A stretch of DNA of 64,000 nt. Source: Streptomyces venezuelae. Its GTDB lineage: Bacteria; Actinomycetota; Actinomycetes; Streptomycetales; Streptomycetaceae. Where the stretch lies: NCBI RefSeq assembly GCF_008642315.1, contig NZ_CP029192.1, positions 5,518,001 to 5,582,000 of the forward strand, in the 5' to 3' direction. A program made the translations under genes and the position numbers. This document shows, in pieces, positions 26,316-33,930 of this stretch. Each line of letters opens with the position of its first letter. Position 1 is the stretch's first letter. The notes below the pieces were generated by a model. The model had not been told where the DNA came from and did not search any database. It was given only the letters and a program-made list of their open reading frames with translations.

Positions 26316-27233
26316 ATGCGCGCCCAGTTCGTCCTGTCGGAGATCGGCGTCGGTCTCCGCCGAAATCTCACGATGACCTTCGCGGTCATCGTCTCCGTAG
26401 CGCTTTCGCTCGCCCTGTTCGGCGGTTCGCTGCTCATGCGTGACCAGGTGAGCACGATGAAGGGCTACTGGTACGACAAGGTCAACGTCTCGATCTTCCT
26501 GTGCAACAAGGCCGACGCCGCGCAGGACCCCAAGTGTGCCAAGGGCGCCGTCACGAACGAGCAGAAGGACCAGATCCTCGGCGATCTGAAGAAGATGCCC
26601 GTCGTGGACAAGGTCGTCCACGAGTCGGCGGACGAGGCCTACAAGCACTACAAGGAGCAGTTCGGCGACTCCCCGCTGTCCAGCTCGCTGACGCCCGACC
26701 AGATGCAGGAGTCGTTCCGCATCAAGCTGAAGGACCCCGAGAAGTACCAGGTGGTCGCGACCGCCTTCTCCGGGCGTGACGGCGTGCAGGCCGTGCAGGA
26801 CCAGAAGGGCTATCTGGACAACCTCTTCGGGCTGCTGAACGGGATGAACTGGGCGGCCGTTGCGGTGATGGCGCTGATGCTCGTCGTCGCGCTGATGCTG
26901 ATCGTCAACACCGTGCGCGTCTCGGCGTTCAGCCGCAGACGTGAGACCGGCATCATGCGGCTCGTCGGCGCGTCGAGCTTCTACATCCAGATGCCGTTCA
27001 TCATGGAGGCCGCGGTCGCCGGTCTCATCGGCGGCGGACTCGCCTGCGGCATGCTGCTCGTCGGCAGGTACTTCATGATCGACCACGGTCTCGAACTCTC
27101 CGAGAAGATCAACCTGATCAACTTCCTCGGCTGGGACGCGGTCCTGGCCAAGCTGCCGCTGGTGCTCGCGATCGGCCTTCTGATGCCCGCGCTTGCCGCG
27201 TTCTTCGCGTTGCGCAAGTACCTGAAGGTGTGA
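26316..27233 (+). CDS. ftsX: cell-division membrane protein FtsX
   Basis: The 305-residue protein begins MRAQFVLSEIGVGLRRNLTM with GAAAGG upstream. TM1 is 'FAVIVSVALSLALFGGSLLM'. A ~140-residue extracellular loop follows, containing Cys and charged helices ('CNKADAAQDPKCAKGA'). Three more membrane helices come after it, with the conserved 'RRRETGIMRLVGASSFYIQMPFIMEA'. This is the FtsX type VII ABC topology. The large loop is the region that engages NlpC/P60 or amidase partners in other bacteria. It lies 52 bases after ftsE and is probably co-transcribed. Confidence 0.96.
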   Translation: MRAQFVLSEIGVGLRRNLTMTFAVIVSVALSLALFGGSLLMRDQVSTMKGYWYDKVNVSIFLCNKADAAQDPKCAKGAVTNEQKDQILGDLKKMPVVDKVVHESADEAYKHYKEQFGDSPLSSSLTPDQMQESFRIKLKDPEKYQVVATAFSGRDGVQAVQDQKGYLDNLFGLLNGMNWAAVAVMALMLVVALMLIVNTVRVSAFSRRRETGIMRLVGASSFYIQMPFIMEAAVAGLIGGGLACGMLLVGRYFMIDHGLELSEKINLINFLGWDAVLAKLPLVLAIGLLMPALAAFFALRKYLKV

Positions 27234-27253
27234 CAAGAGCCCTCAGCGTGGCA

Positions 27254-27288
27254 GGGCGTCGTGCGGTTCAACCCACCGTGCGGCGCCC
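27254..27288 (+). terminator. possible terminator after ftsX
   Basis: A 13-bp imperfect stem (27254-27266 with 27276-27288) with G-U pairs is followed by TTCGTTGTCCT. It lies just before the protease gene promoter. Confidence 0.5.
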
Positions 27289-27298
27289 TTCGTTGTCC

Positions 27299-27304
27299 TA
27301 GACT
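27299..27304 (+). promoter_or_regulatory. candidate -10 of a leaderless S41 protease transcript
   Basis: TAGACT lies 7 bases before the ATG at 27312 and no SD is visible, a spacing typical of leaderless Streptomyces genes. No good -35 was found. Confidence 0.4.
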
Positions 27305-27311
27305 CACCGTC

Positions 27312-28508
27312 ATGTCAGGCCTCGACCGGTTCGCCGAACGGTTCCCCGGGCCCCGCCGCATCCGCCGCGGGGCGACCCTGACATTGGTCTTCGCCAGCGT
27401 CCTCGTCACCGGCGCGGCCACCGGCTCCTGGAGCGACGCGGCGGACGACGGCCGGAATGAGCCGCCTCCTTCGGTACGTTCCGACGCTCTCGCGGCGCCG
27501 GAGGGCGACGCCGACACCGCCGACGAGGCCGCCGACGCCGCCGCGGAGGCGATGGCCGACGGCAAGTCGGGCAAGGACGCCGCCGAGGAGGCCGTCAGCC
27601 GCAGCGGGGACCGCTGGGGATCGGTGTACTCGCCGGGCGAGTTCCAGGAGTTCGAGAAGGCGCTGGACGGTGCGTACACGGGCGTCGGTCTGTGGGCCCG
27701 GCGCGCGGCCGACGGGCACATCGAGGTCTCCAAGGTCCAGCAGGACGGCCCCGCCGAGCGGGCCGGCATCCGTGAGGGCGACCGGCTGCGCTCCATCGAC
27801 GGCAAGCACGTCAAGGGCCGCCCCGTGACCGAGGTCCTCTCCCTGCTGCGCGGCGGGCGCGCGGGCACCCCGGTGGTCCTCGGTCTGGAGCGGGGCACGC
27901 GCGCGTGGCGCGAGAAGCTGCACAGGGCCCGGCTCTCCACGGACTCCGTCAGGGTCACCGAGGCGTCCGACGGCGCCGTCGTGATCAAGGTCGACGCCTT
28001 CACGAAGGGCTCCGGGGAGGCCGTGCGGACCGCGGTGCGCGAGGCCCCCGAGGGCGCCGGCATCCTGCTCGACCTGCGCGGGAACTCCGGCGGCCTGGTC
28101 TCGGAGGCGGTCACCGCCACCTCCGCGCTCGTCGACGGCGGCCTCGTCGCCACGTACGACGTGCGCGGCGAGCAGAAGGCCCTCCACGCCGAGCGCGGCG
28201 GCGACACGGACCGGCCCGTGGTCGCCCTCGTCGACGGCGGCACGATGAGCGCGGCCGAGCTGCTCACCGGCGCCCTCCAGGACCGGGGCCGCGCCGTCGT
28301 GGTGGGCTCGAGGACCTTCGGCAAGGGGTCGGTGCAGATGCCGAGCCGGCTGCCCGACGGCTCCGTCGCGGAGCTGACCGTCGGTCACTACCGCACCCCT
28401 TCGGGCAGGGCCGTCGACGGGCGGGGCATCACCCCGGACCTGGAGGCCGAGGACGGGGCGGAGAAGCGGGCCGAGACAGTATTGACTGGCCTCGGACCCC
28501 CCTCGTAG
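27312..28508 (+). CDS. S41 family C-terminal processing protease with PDZ domain
   Basis: The 398-residue protein has an N-terminal membrane anchor ('GATLTLVFASVLVTGAATGSW'), an acidic Ala-rich linker and a PDZ domain ('YTGVGLWARRAADGHIEV..GPAERAGIREGDRLRSIDG'). The S41 catalytic core follows. The Ser/Lys dyad is visible as Ser313 in 'GGTMSAAELL' and Lys338 in 'RTFGKGSVQ'; 'LLDLRGNSGGLV' is the oxyanion-region motif. It acts outside the membrane on secreted or envelope proteins. It is linked to ftsEX across actinobacteria, which suggests a role in wall-hydrolase turnover (inference). The C-terminus overlaps the smpB promoter. Confidence 0.94.
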   Translation: MSGLDRFAERFPGPRRIRRGATLTLVFASVLVTGAATGSWSDAADDGRNEPPPSVRSDALAAPEGDADTADEAADAAAEAMADGKSGKDAAEEAVSRSGDRWGSVYSPGEFQEFEKALDGAYTGVGLWARRAADGHIEVSKVQQDGPAERAGIREGDRLRSIDGKHVKGRPVTEVLSLLRGGRAGTPVVLGLERGTRAWREKLHRARLSTDSVRVTEASDGAVVIKVDAFTKGSGEAVRTAVREAPEGAGILLDLRGNSGGLVSEAVTATSALVDGGLVATYDVRGEQKALHAERGGDTDRPVVALVDGGTMSAAELLTGALQDRGRAVVVGSRTFGKGSVQMPSRLPDGSVAELTVGHYRTPSGRAVDGRGITPDLEAEDGAEKRAETVLTGLGPPS

Positions 28509-28511
28509 TGC
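28482..28511 (+). promoter_or_regulatory. candidate smpB promoter inside the protease 3' end
   Basis: TTGACT (28482-28487) and TAGTGC (28506-28511) with an 18-base spacer lie immediately before smpB (ATG 28527). The -35 lies within the protease coding sequence and the -10 overlaps its TAG stop. Confidence 0.55.
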
Positions 28512-28526
28512 GAAAATGGCCGCACT

Positions 28527-29048
28527 ATGGCGAAGGAAAAGGTAAAGCGCAAGGCCGCGAAGGCCGCTGAGAAGGCACCCGCCCGGAAGATGGTCGCGCA
28601 GAACAAGAAGGCGCGGCACGACTACCACATCCTGGACACCTACGAGTGCGGCCTCGTCCTGATGGGCACCGAGGTCAAGTCGCTGCGGCTGGGCCGTGCC
28701 TCCCTGGTGGACGGGTTCGTGCACATCGACCGCGGCGAGGCGTGGCTGCACAACATCCACGTCCCGGAGTACGTGCAGGGGACCTGGACCAACCACTCGG
28801 CCACGCGGAAGCGCAAGCTCCTGCTGCACCGCGCGGAGATCGACAAGCTGGAGTCGAAGTCCCAGGAGACGGGTCACACGATCGTGCCCCTGGCCCTGTA
28901 CTTCAAGGACAGCCGGGTCAAGGTCGAGATCGCGCTGGCCAAGGGCAAGAAGGAGTACGACAAGCGGCAGGCGCTGAAGGAGAAGCAGGACCTGCGCGAG
29001 ACGAACCGCGCCATCGAGGCGGCCAAGCGGCGCCAGCGCGGCGCCTAG
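28527..29048 (+). CDS. smpB: SsrA-binding protein SmpB
   Basis: The 173-residue basic protein has the SmpB beta-barrel: '[29 protein letters not shown]', '[24 protein letters not shown]' and '[19 protein letters not shown]'. The C-terminal tail '[29 protein letters not shown]' inserts into the mRNA channel during trans-translation. It binds tmRNA, whose gene starts 120 bases downstream in the same direction. An N-terminal Lys/Ala extension of ~15 residues is common in actinobacteria. Confidence 0.97.
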   Translation: MAKEKVKRKAAKAAEKAPARKMVAQNKKARHDYHILDTYECGLVLMGTEVKSLRLGRASLVDGFVHIDRGEAWLHNIHVPEYVQGTWTNHSATRKRKLLLHRAEIDKLESKSQETGHTIVPLALYFKDSRVKVEIALAKGKKEYDKRQALKEKQDLRETNRAIEAAKRRQRGA

Positions 29049-29090
29049 CCCGCGGGCCCCGCGGATCTCACCGGCCCCGCGGGAATTGGC

Positions 29091-29120
29091 TGGCATCGTC
29101 GGGCGTTGGTCACGTACGAT
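29091..29120 (+). promoter_or_regulatory. candidate ssrA promoter
   Basis: TGGCAT (29091-29096) and TACGAT (29115-29120) are separated by 18 bases. Transcription would start near 29127 and leave a ~40-base leader to be removed, presumably by RNase P, before the mature 5' end at 29168. Confidence 0.5.
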
Positions 29121-29167
29121 GGGTACCGCACCTCACCGAAGGTGCAGTGCGATTGAAAAATCAACAT

Positions 29168-29553
29168 GGGGATGATCGGTTTCGACAGCGGATGTCGAAG
29201 CAGGGGAAGCGAGCCGAGGAAGCGGCAATGATCTCGTAAACCATATGTCGCAACCAATAATCGCCAATTCTAAGCGCGATTCCCAGTCCTTCGCCCTCGC
29301 TGCCTGATAAGCAGTGACTGAAGGACCCTAAAAGGGTGTCAGCCCGGGAGTGTTCCCGGCCCGGATCCTGGCATAATCTAGGGAACTAAACCATCGAGCC
29401 CGGTCACGGGGTTCGATGGGAAATCAAACAGTGACTGGGCCCGTCGGAGACTTGTTCGCGAGATCTCCGGGGCCGAGAAAATCGAAGCGAACTGCGCTCG
29501 GAGAAGCCCTCCTTTTGCACCGTTGGACGCGGGTTCGATTCCCGCCATCTCCA
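29168..29553 (+). ncRNA. ssrA: transfer-messenger RNA (tmRNA)
   Basis: The mature 5' end GGGGATG (29168-29174) pairs with CATCTCC (29546-29552), followed by discriminator A29553; the terminal CCA is not fully encoded. The third acceptor pair is G-U, the identity element for alanyl-tRNA synthetase. A T-arm with GGTTCGATTCC precedes the 3' end. The tag reading frame runs from resume codon GCC at 29263 to TGA at 29305-29307, encoding ANSKRDSQSFALAA. It ends in the ALAA degron recognised by ClpXP-type proteases. With SmpB it rescues stalled ribosomes. The sense stretch between the tag and the 3' half folds into pseudoknot-like GC stems. Confidence 0.96.
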
Positions 29554-29572
29554 CAATTCCCATGTGCGGCGA

Positions 29573-29605
29573 AAGCCCTCTGGCCCCAGGCCAGGGGGCT
29601 TTTTC
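29573..29605 (+). terminator. ssrA intrinsic terminator
   Basis: A 14-bp stem (29572-29585 with 29589-29602, one G-U) has a 3-base loop and ends in a T5 run. It is the cleanest Rho-independent terminator in the window. Confidence 0.88.
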
Positions 29606-29725
29606 CATGCCCGGACGCCGAGAGCACATCCTCCGGTCATGTGACTCGTTAGTGCAACTAGTCCAGGTTCGCAGCGGCCGGGCGGCATGCGCCCGGCCGA
29701 ACAGGCAGGAGCAGGAGGCAGGCGC

Positions 29726-29998
29726 TTGGATGCCACCGTCACTCTCTTCGGCTCCGTTCTCGCCGCACTGGGGGTTCTGGGCGCCGCAGTGGTGGCGTAT
29801 CTCGGCAAACGCGGCGAGAACGCGCTCATGGGGTTCTCGAATCTGACGGAGAAACTTCAGATCGAGCGGGACAGGCTGGAACGCCAGGTCGCGGAGCGCG
29901 ACGCGAAATTAGCCGAGTTGAGCGCCCTGCACGTGCACGACCAGAGCGAGATCGCACGGCTGCTCATGGACAACCAACGGCTCGGAGGCACGCCGTGA
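29726..29998 (+). CDS. small membrane-anchored coiled-coil protein downstream of ssrA
   Basis: The TTG at 29726 with AGGAGG 7 bases upstream gives 90 residues. 'TLFGSVLAALGVLGAAVVAYLG' is one N-terminal membrane helix. It is followed by a heptad-rich coiled coil ('LTEKLQIERDRLERQVAERDAKLAELSALH', split here across ~30 residues). There are no enzymatic motifs. The size and plan recall phage-borne membrane/coiled-coil proteins found near lysis or tail genes, but I cannot assign a family. It overlaps the next gene by GTGA (29995-29998), so the two products are probably made in fixed ratio. Its position directly after ssrA, a frequent integration site, hints at acquisition. Confidence 0.7.
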   Translation: MDATVTLFGSVLAALGVLGAAVVAYLGKRGENALMGFSNLTEKLQIERDRLERQVAERDAKLAELSALHVHDQSEIARLLMDNQRLGGTP

Positions 29999-30777
29999 CC
30001 CAGCTCGAGCGACTCCTGGCCCGCCGCTGGCGCACCGTCTTCCTCGTCTGCGTGCTGCTGGCACTCTCCGGCGCCGCCGTGATCCTCTGGGCCCGGATCG
30101 ACGCCGGGGACCGGCGCGCCGACCAGTTCGCCTCGGAGGCGGACCGGCGCGGGGAGGCCGTCTCCACCCTCGCCCGTGACGTACGCACCCTGCGCGCCCA
30201 GGTCCGCGCGCACGGCGACACCCCTGCCGCCCCGGACCCCTCCGACGCCGTCGACGACCTGCCGGGCCGCGTCAAGGTCCCCGCGGGCGCCCCCGGCACA
30301 CCCGGCCAGGACGGGAAGCCCGGCGAGAAGGGCGCACGGGGGAACGGCGGGCAGCGGGGCGAGGCCGGAGAGCAGGGCGACGCGGGGGAGCGGGGTGACC
30401 GGGGCCCCCAGGGGGAGCCGGGTGAACCGGGCGCCTCCGGAGAGCCGGGAGAACCCGGTGAGCCGGGGGCGGTGGGGCAGGACGGCCGCAGCGGCGACCA
30501 GGGGCAGACGGGACCGATGGGACCGGCCGGTCCTCCCGGTGCGGATGGTGCCTCCGGGGCCATGGGCCCGCGTGGCGAACAGGGACCCAAGGGGGACAGG
30601 GGCGAGAAGGGGGACCCGGGGTCGCCCTGCCCGGACGGGTACAGCCTCCAGGAGCCGTCCGGCGACCCCGACGCCCTGGTCTGCCGCCGCACGAACAACG
30701 GCCCGACGGGACCGGCCCCCGCCCTGACCCTCCTGACCGCTCTCCCGCCCCAACGACGCCGCCTGCAGGACCACTAG
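29995..30777 (+). CDS. membrane-anchored collagen-like protein
   Basis: The 260-residue type II membrane protein has a short cytoplasmic basic N-terminus, a membrane helix at ~13-33 and a helical stalk (~35-75). Then come 38 uninterrupted Gly-X-Y triplets from Gly98 to Pro211, rich in GEPGEP, GPMGPA and GDRGEK. A Cys-containing tail follows ('CPDGYSLQE..LVCRR'). The triplets should form a collagen triple helix outside the membrane, which bacteria make without hydroxyproline. The coupled upstream coiled-coil gene (GTGA overlap) suggests a shared structure or trimerisation partner. Collagen-like genes are common in actinophage tail regions and on some surfaces, so a phage remnant is possible. 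Confidence 0.8.
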   Translation: MTQLERLLARRWRTVFLVCVLLALSGAAVILWARIDAGDRRADQFASEADRRGEAVSTLARDVRTLRAQVRAHGDTPAAPDPSDAVDDLPGRVKVPAGAPGTPGQDGKPGEKGARGNGGQRGEAGEQGDAGERGDRGPQGEPGEPGASGEPGEPGEPGAVGQDGRSGDQGQTGPMGPAGPPGADGASGAMGPRGEQGPKGDRGEKGDPGSPCPDGYSLQEPSGDPDALVCRRTNNGPTGPAPALTLLTALPPQRRRLQDH

Positions 30778-30786
30778 GGCCCCTGT

Positions 30787-30810
30787 CGGAAGTCCCGCCT
30801 GCCCCGCGGC
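30787..30810. repeat. dispersed 24-bp repeat, inverted copy of 21040-21063
   Basis: A 24-base stretch is the exact reverse complement of 21040-21063. Both copies follow a stop codon within ~40 bases. Part of a mobile-looking or termination-associated intergenic element. Confidence 0.7.
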
Positions 30811-31025
30811 GCCCGGCACGCACTCCCCCACGCCTGAAGGGCGCGGGGGGACCCCCAGCGGCATTGTCGGGTCGCCCCGGTACAACCAGTATCGGGGCGA
30901 CCCTCCGCCTCGCGATCGCACGCACCGGACGCGAGCGGGATGCGGCAGGGCGTCTCGTACGTTCCGGGGACGCGGCCGGAGTGGGGTCTGTTGCGAGGCG
31001 GCCGCGTCCGGGATGCTCCAGGGTC

Positions 31026-32630
31026 ATGAGTAGACCCGTGAGACGCGTCAACACCCGCATGCGCCACTGGATCTGGCCCGCCGTGCTCGCCGTCGCGGCG
31101 GCCGGGCTCTCCGCCGGATCTCCGGCCGGCGCGGACTCCGACCGGTCGGGGCTCCCCGAAGCCATCGACACCATCCTGGCCGACCCGCGCATGGAGGGCG
31201 GCGTGGCCAGTGTCGTGGTCGCCGACTCCGCGTCCGGCGACGTCCTGTACCAGCACCGCTCCAGCGGCCGTCTGATGCCCGCCTCCAACACCAAGCTGCT
31301 CACCTCGGCCGCCGCCATGGAACTCCTCGGCCCCGGCCACCGGTTCACCACGGACGTGCGCACCACCGCGCAGCGGCGCGGCTCCGAGCTCCGCGGCGAC
31401 CTCTACCTGCGGGGCACCGGCGACCCCACGACCCTCGCCAAGGACTACGACCGACTCGCCGCCAAGATCGCCGACTCGGGGATCAAGCGGGTCACCGGGC
31501 GGCTCGTCGCCGACGACACCCGCTTCGACGACAAGCGCGTCGGCGACACCTGGGGCGGCGACGACGAGTCCTCGTACTACGCCGCGCAGATCAGCGCCCT
31601 GAGCGTGGCACCCGACACCGACTACGACACCGGGACCGTCATCGTCGAGGTCGAGCCCGGAGCGCGGGCCGGGGCCAAGCCGCGCGTGCGCGTGACGCCG
31701 AAGACCGACTACGTGGACATCGATCTGCGCGCGACCACCGTCGCGCGGGGCGGCGCCGACACCGTCGCCGTGGAACGGCAGCACGGCAAGAACGTCATCA
31801 CCGTCAGCGGCACCGTCCCGGTCGGCGGGGACACCACCAAGGAGTGGGTCACCGTCTGGGAGCCCACCAAGTACGCGGCCGCCGTCTTCCGCGACGCCCT
31901 CACCGCACACGGCGTGAAGGTGAACGGGCCTACCCGGGCCGGGATCGCCACCCCGCGGGACGCCCGCAGGCTCGCCACGCACGACTCGATGCCGCTCAAG
32001 GACCTCATGATCCCGTTCATGAAGCTGTCCAACAACATGCACGCGGAGAGCCTCACCAAGGCCATGGGCCACAAGGCGACCAGCAGACCCGGGAGTTGGA
32101 GCGACGGCATCACCGCCATCGGCGGCTACCTGAAGACCGCGGACGTCGACCCGGGGAAGATCCGCCAGGTCGACGGATCCGGACTCTCGCGCAAGGACAA
32201 CGTCGCGGCGGAGCAGTACATCAAGCTGCTGCGCTCGGCGAAGAGCGAGCCGTGGTTCGCCGACTGGTACACGTCCCTGCCGGTGGCCTGCGACCCGGAC
32301 AAGTTCGTCGGCGGCACACTGCGCACACGGATGTGCGGGACCCCCGCCGCCCTCAACGTCCACGCGAAGACCGGCTCGTTGACGGGCGCGTCCGCGCTGT
32401 CCGGCTACGTCAAGGACAAGAACGGGCGTGAGCTGGTCTTCAGCATCATCCTGAACAACTACCTGCCCTCCTCCGTGAAGGCCCTGGAGGACGCCATCGT
32501 GGTGACCCTCGCCTCCTCGACCGAGGACCGGGCCGTCCCGGTCACACCGCGCTCGACACGTGCGGCGGAGCGGGACGGCGGCGCCGGAGCCGAGCTCGAG
32601 TGCTCGTGGCGCAAGCCTGCGCGCTGCTGA
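31026..32630 (+). CDS. dacB: D-alanyl-D-alanine carboxypeptidase/endopeptidase (PBP4, DacB type, S13)
   Basis: The 534-residue secreted protein starts MSRPVRRVNTRMRHWIWPAV, with a signal sequence ending near 'SPAGADS'. S13 active-site motifs are complete: S87-N-T-K90 ('MPASNTKLL'), S335-N-N ('KLSNNMHAE') and K448-T-G-S ('VHAKTGSLTG'). The region between the first and second motifs carries the extra domain typical of class C low-molecular-mass PBPs. It trims or cleaves peptidoglycan cross-links. The last ~30 codons ('STEDRAVPVTPRSTRAAERD..') run antisense through the 3' end of the convergent MFS gene (89-base overlap) and look non-conserved. Confidence 0.93.
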   Translation: MSRPVRRVNTRMRHWIWPAVLAVAAAGLSAGSPAGADSDRSGLPEAIDTILADPRMEGGVASVVVADSASGDVLYQHRSSGRLMPASNTKLLTSAAAMELLGPGHRFTTDVRTTAQRRGSELRGDLYLRGTGDPTTLAKDYDRLAAKIADSGIKRVTGRLVADDTRFDDKRVGDTWGGDDESSYYAAQISALSVAPDTDYDTGTVIVEVEPGARAGAKPRVRVTPKTDYVDIDLRATTVARGGADTVAVERQHGKNVITVSGTVPVGGDTTKEWVTVWEPTKYAAAVFRDALTAHGVKVNGPTRAGIATPRDARRLATHDSMPLKDLMIPFMKLSNNMHAESLTKAMGHKATSRPGSWSDGITAIGGYLKTADVDPGKIRQVDGSGLSRKDNVAAEQYIKLLRSAKSEPWFADWYTSLPVACDPDKFVGGTLRTRMCGTPAALNVHAKTGSLTGASALSGYVKDKNGRELVFSIILNNYLPSSVKALEDAIVVTLASSTEDRAVPVTPRSTRAAERDGGAGAELECSWRKPARC

Positions 32631-33804
32631 GCAGCAGCGCGCAGCAGGCGGCGGCGACCGGCACGCCGTAGCCCGCGGCGGTGCCCAGGTGCTCCACCGC
32701 CCAGCCGCCGCACGCCGCGCCGCACGCGATGCCCCCGAGGAGGCCGGTCACGGCGAGGGTCATGCCCTCGTTCAACCGCCCCTCGGGGGTGCGGCGTTGC
32801 ACCAGCGTCATGGCGGTGACCATCGTGGGCGCCGTCGCCATCCCCGCGCACAGCAGCGCCACGGAGAGGACGATCAGCGATCCGGTCGACGCCACCGCGA
32901 GCAGCGGCAGCGTCATCACGGCCGCCATCGCGGCCGCGCACAGGACATGGCGGCGGCCGAGGGACCCGCGCGGTTTCGCCGCCCCGTAGACGAGCCCCGC
33001 CGCGCAGGAACCCGCGGCCTGGAGCGCGAGGACGACGCCCGCGGCGGCCTTGTGCCCCTGCCCGTCGGCGTAGGCGATCGTGACGACTTCGAGCGAGCCG
33101 AAGACGGCACCGGTGGCGAGGAAGCCGATCAGCAGAGCGGGCATCCCACGCGCGCGGAGCAGCGATTTCGTCGCGGCGGACGTGTCCGTGGGGTCCCGAC
33201 GGTCGTGTGGCGGGGGCTCCGTCGCACGCTGGGCGGCGAAGACGAGGACGCCGGTCACCAGCAGGACCACACCGATCAGGGTGCCGGCCTGGGGGAAGAA
33301 CGTGCCGCACAGGAACGCGGCGAGGACGGGACCGAGCATGAAGCAGAGCTCGTCGGCGGCCTGCTCGAAGGAGTTCGCGGTGTGCACGGCCCGCGCGTCC
33401 CCCTTGAGGAGGTGTGCCCAGCGGGCCCGTGACATGCCGCCGGTGTTGGGCGTCGTGGCCGTGGCCGCGTACGACGCGAACAGCGTCCAGTCAGGCGCTC
33501 CGTAGCGCACGCACAGCACCAGGGAGAGCGAGCCGAGCGCGGCCACGAGGGTGGCTGGGACTGCGACGCGTGCCTGCCCGTGACGGTCGACGAGCCGCGC
33601 CGTCCAGGGCGCCACGACGGCGGTCGCGGCGAGCCCGGTCGCGGTGACGGCCCCGGCCAGGGCGTACGAGCCGCGGGCGCCGGAGATCATGATGACGGCG
33701 CTGACGCTGAACATGCCCATGGGGAGCCGTGCGACGAGGTTGCCGAGGGTGAAGGCGGTGGCGCCGGGTATCGCGAAGAGGCGGGAGTACGGGTTGTGGG
33801 GCAT
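32542..33804 (-). CDS. MFS transporter
   Basis: The 420-residue protein starts MPHNPYSRLFAIPGATAFTLGN (ATG 33804) with about 12 hydrophobic segments. 'VAPWTARLVDRHGQARV' fits the MFS loop 2-3 motif. A central charged loop has 'RATEPPPHDRRDPTD'. The C-terminus is Arg/Pro-rich. Family and topology are clear and the substrate is not; members near LysR regulators are often drug or metabolite exporters. It is divergent from a LysR gene with direct repeats in between, suggesting that this regulator controls it. Confidence 0.87.
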   Translation of the reverse strand: MPHNPYSRLFAIPGATAFTLGNLVARLPMGMFSVSAVIMISGARGSYALAGAVTATGLAATAVVAPWTARLVDRHGQARVAVPATLVAALGSLSLVLCVRYGAPDWTLFASYAATATTPNTGGMSRARWAHLLKGDARAVHTANSFEQAADELCFMLGPVLAAFLCGTFFPQAGTLIGVVLLVTGVLVFAAQRATEPPPHDRRDPTDTSAATKSLLRARGMPALLIGFLATGAVFGSLEVVTIAYADGQGHKAAAGVVLALQAAGSCAAGLVYGAAKPRGSLGRRHVLCAAAMAAVMTLPLLAVASTGSLIVLSVALLCAGMATAPTMVTAMTLVQRRTPEGRLNEGMTLAVTGLLGGIACGAACGGWAVEHLGTAAGYGVPVAAACCALLLSSAQACATSTRARLRRRRPAPPHVSSAV

Positions 33805-33872
33805 GTGGACACCCTCGCCGGGGGTGCGGGACGGGGTCCAACACCTTCTGGGCGCTGATTCACACGTCGGTG

Positions 33873-33906
33873 TTGTAAGTGGTGGTGACGCTTTGTTGTA
33901 TGTGGT
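33873..33906. promoter_or_regulatory. candidate LysR operator, two direct repeats
   Basis: TTGTAAGTGGT (33873-33883) and TTGTATGTGGT (33896-33906) are identical except at one base. They are spaced 23 bases apart, about two helical turns, between the divergent MFS and LysR starts. The local sequence is AT-richer than its surroundings. Confidence 0.55.
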
Positions 33907-33930
33907 TGTGGCGCCTTGTAGGTTCCAGCG

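Noticed and set aside
29554..30777. Second copy of the ssrA 3' end marking an attachment site
   Set aside because: I looked for GGTTCGATTCCCGCC downstream through ~31 kb and did not see a second copy, so an integrated element with intact att sites is not supported.
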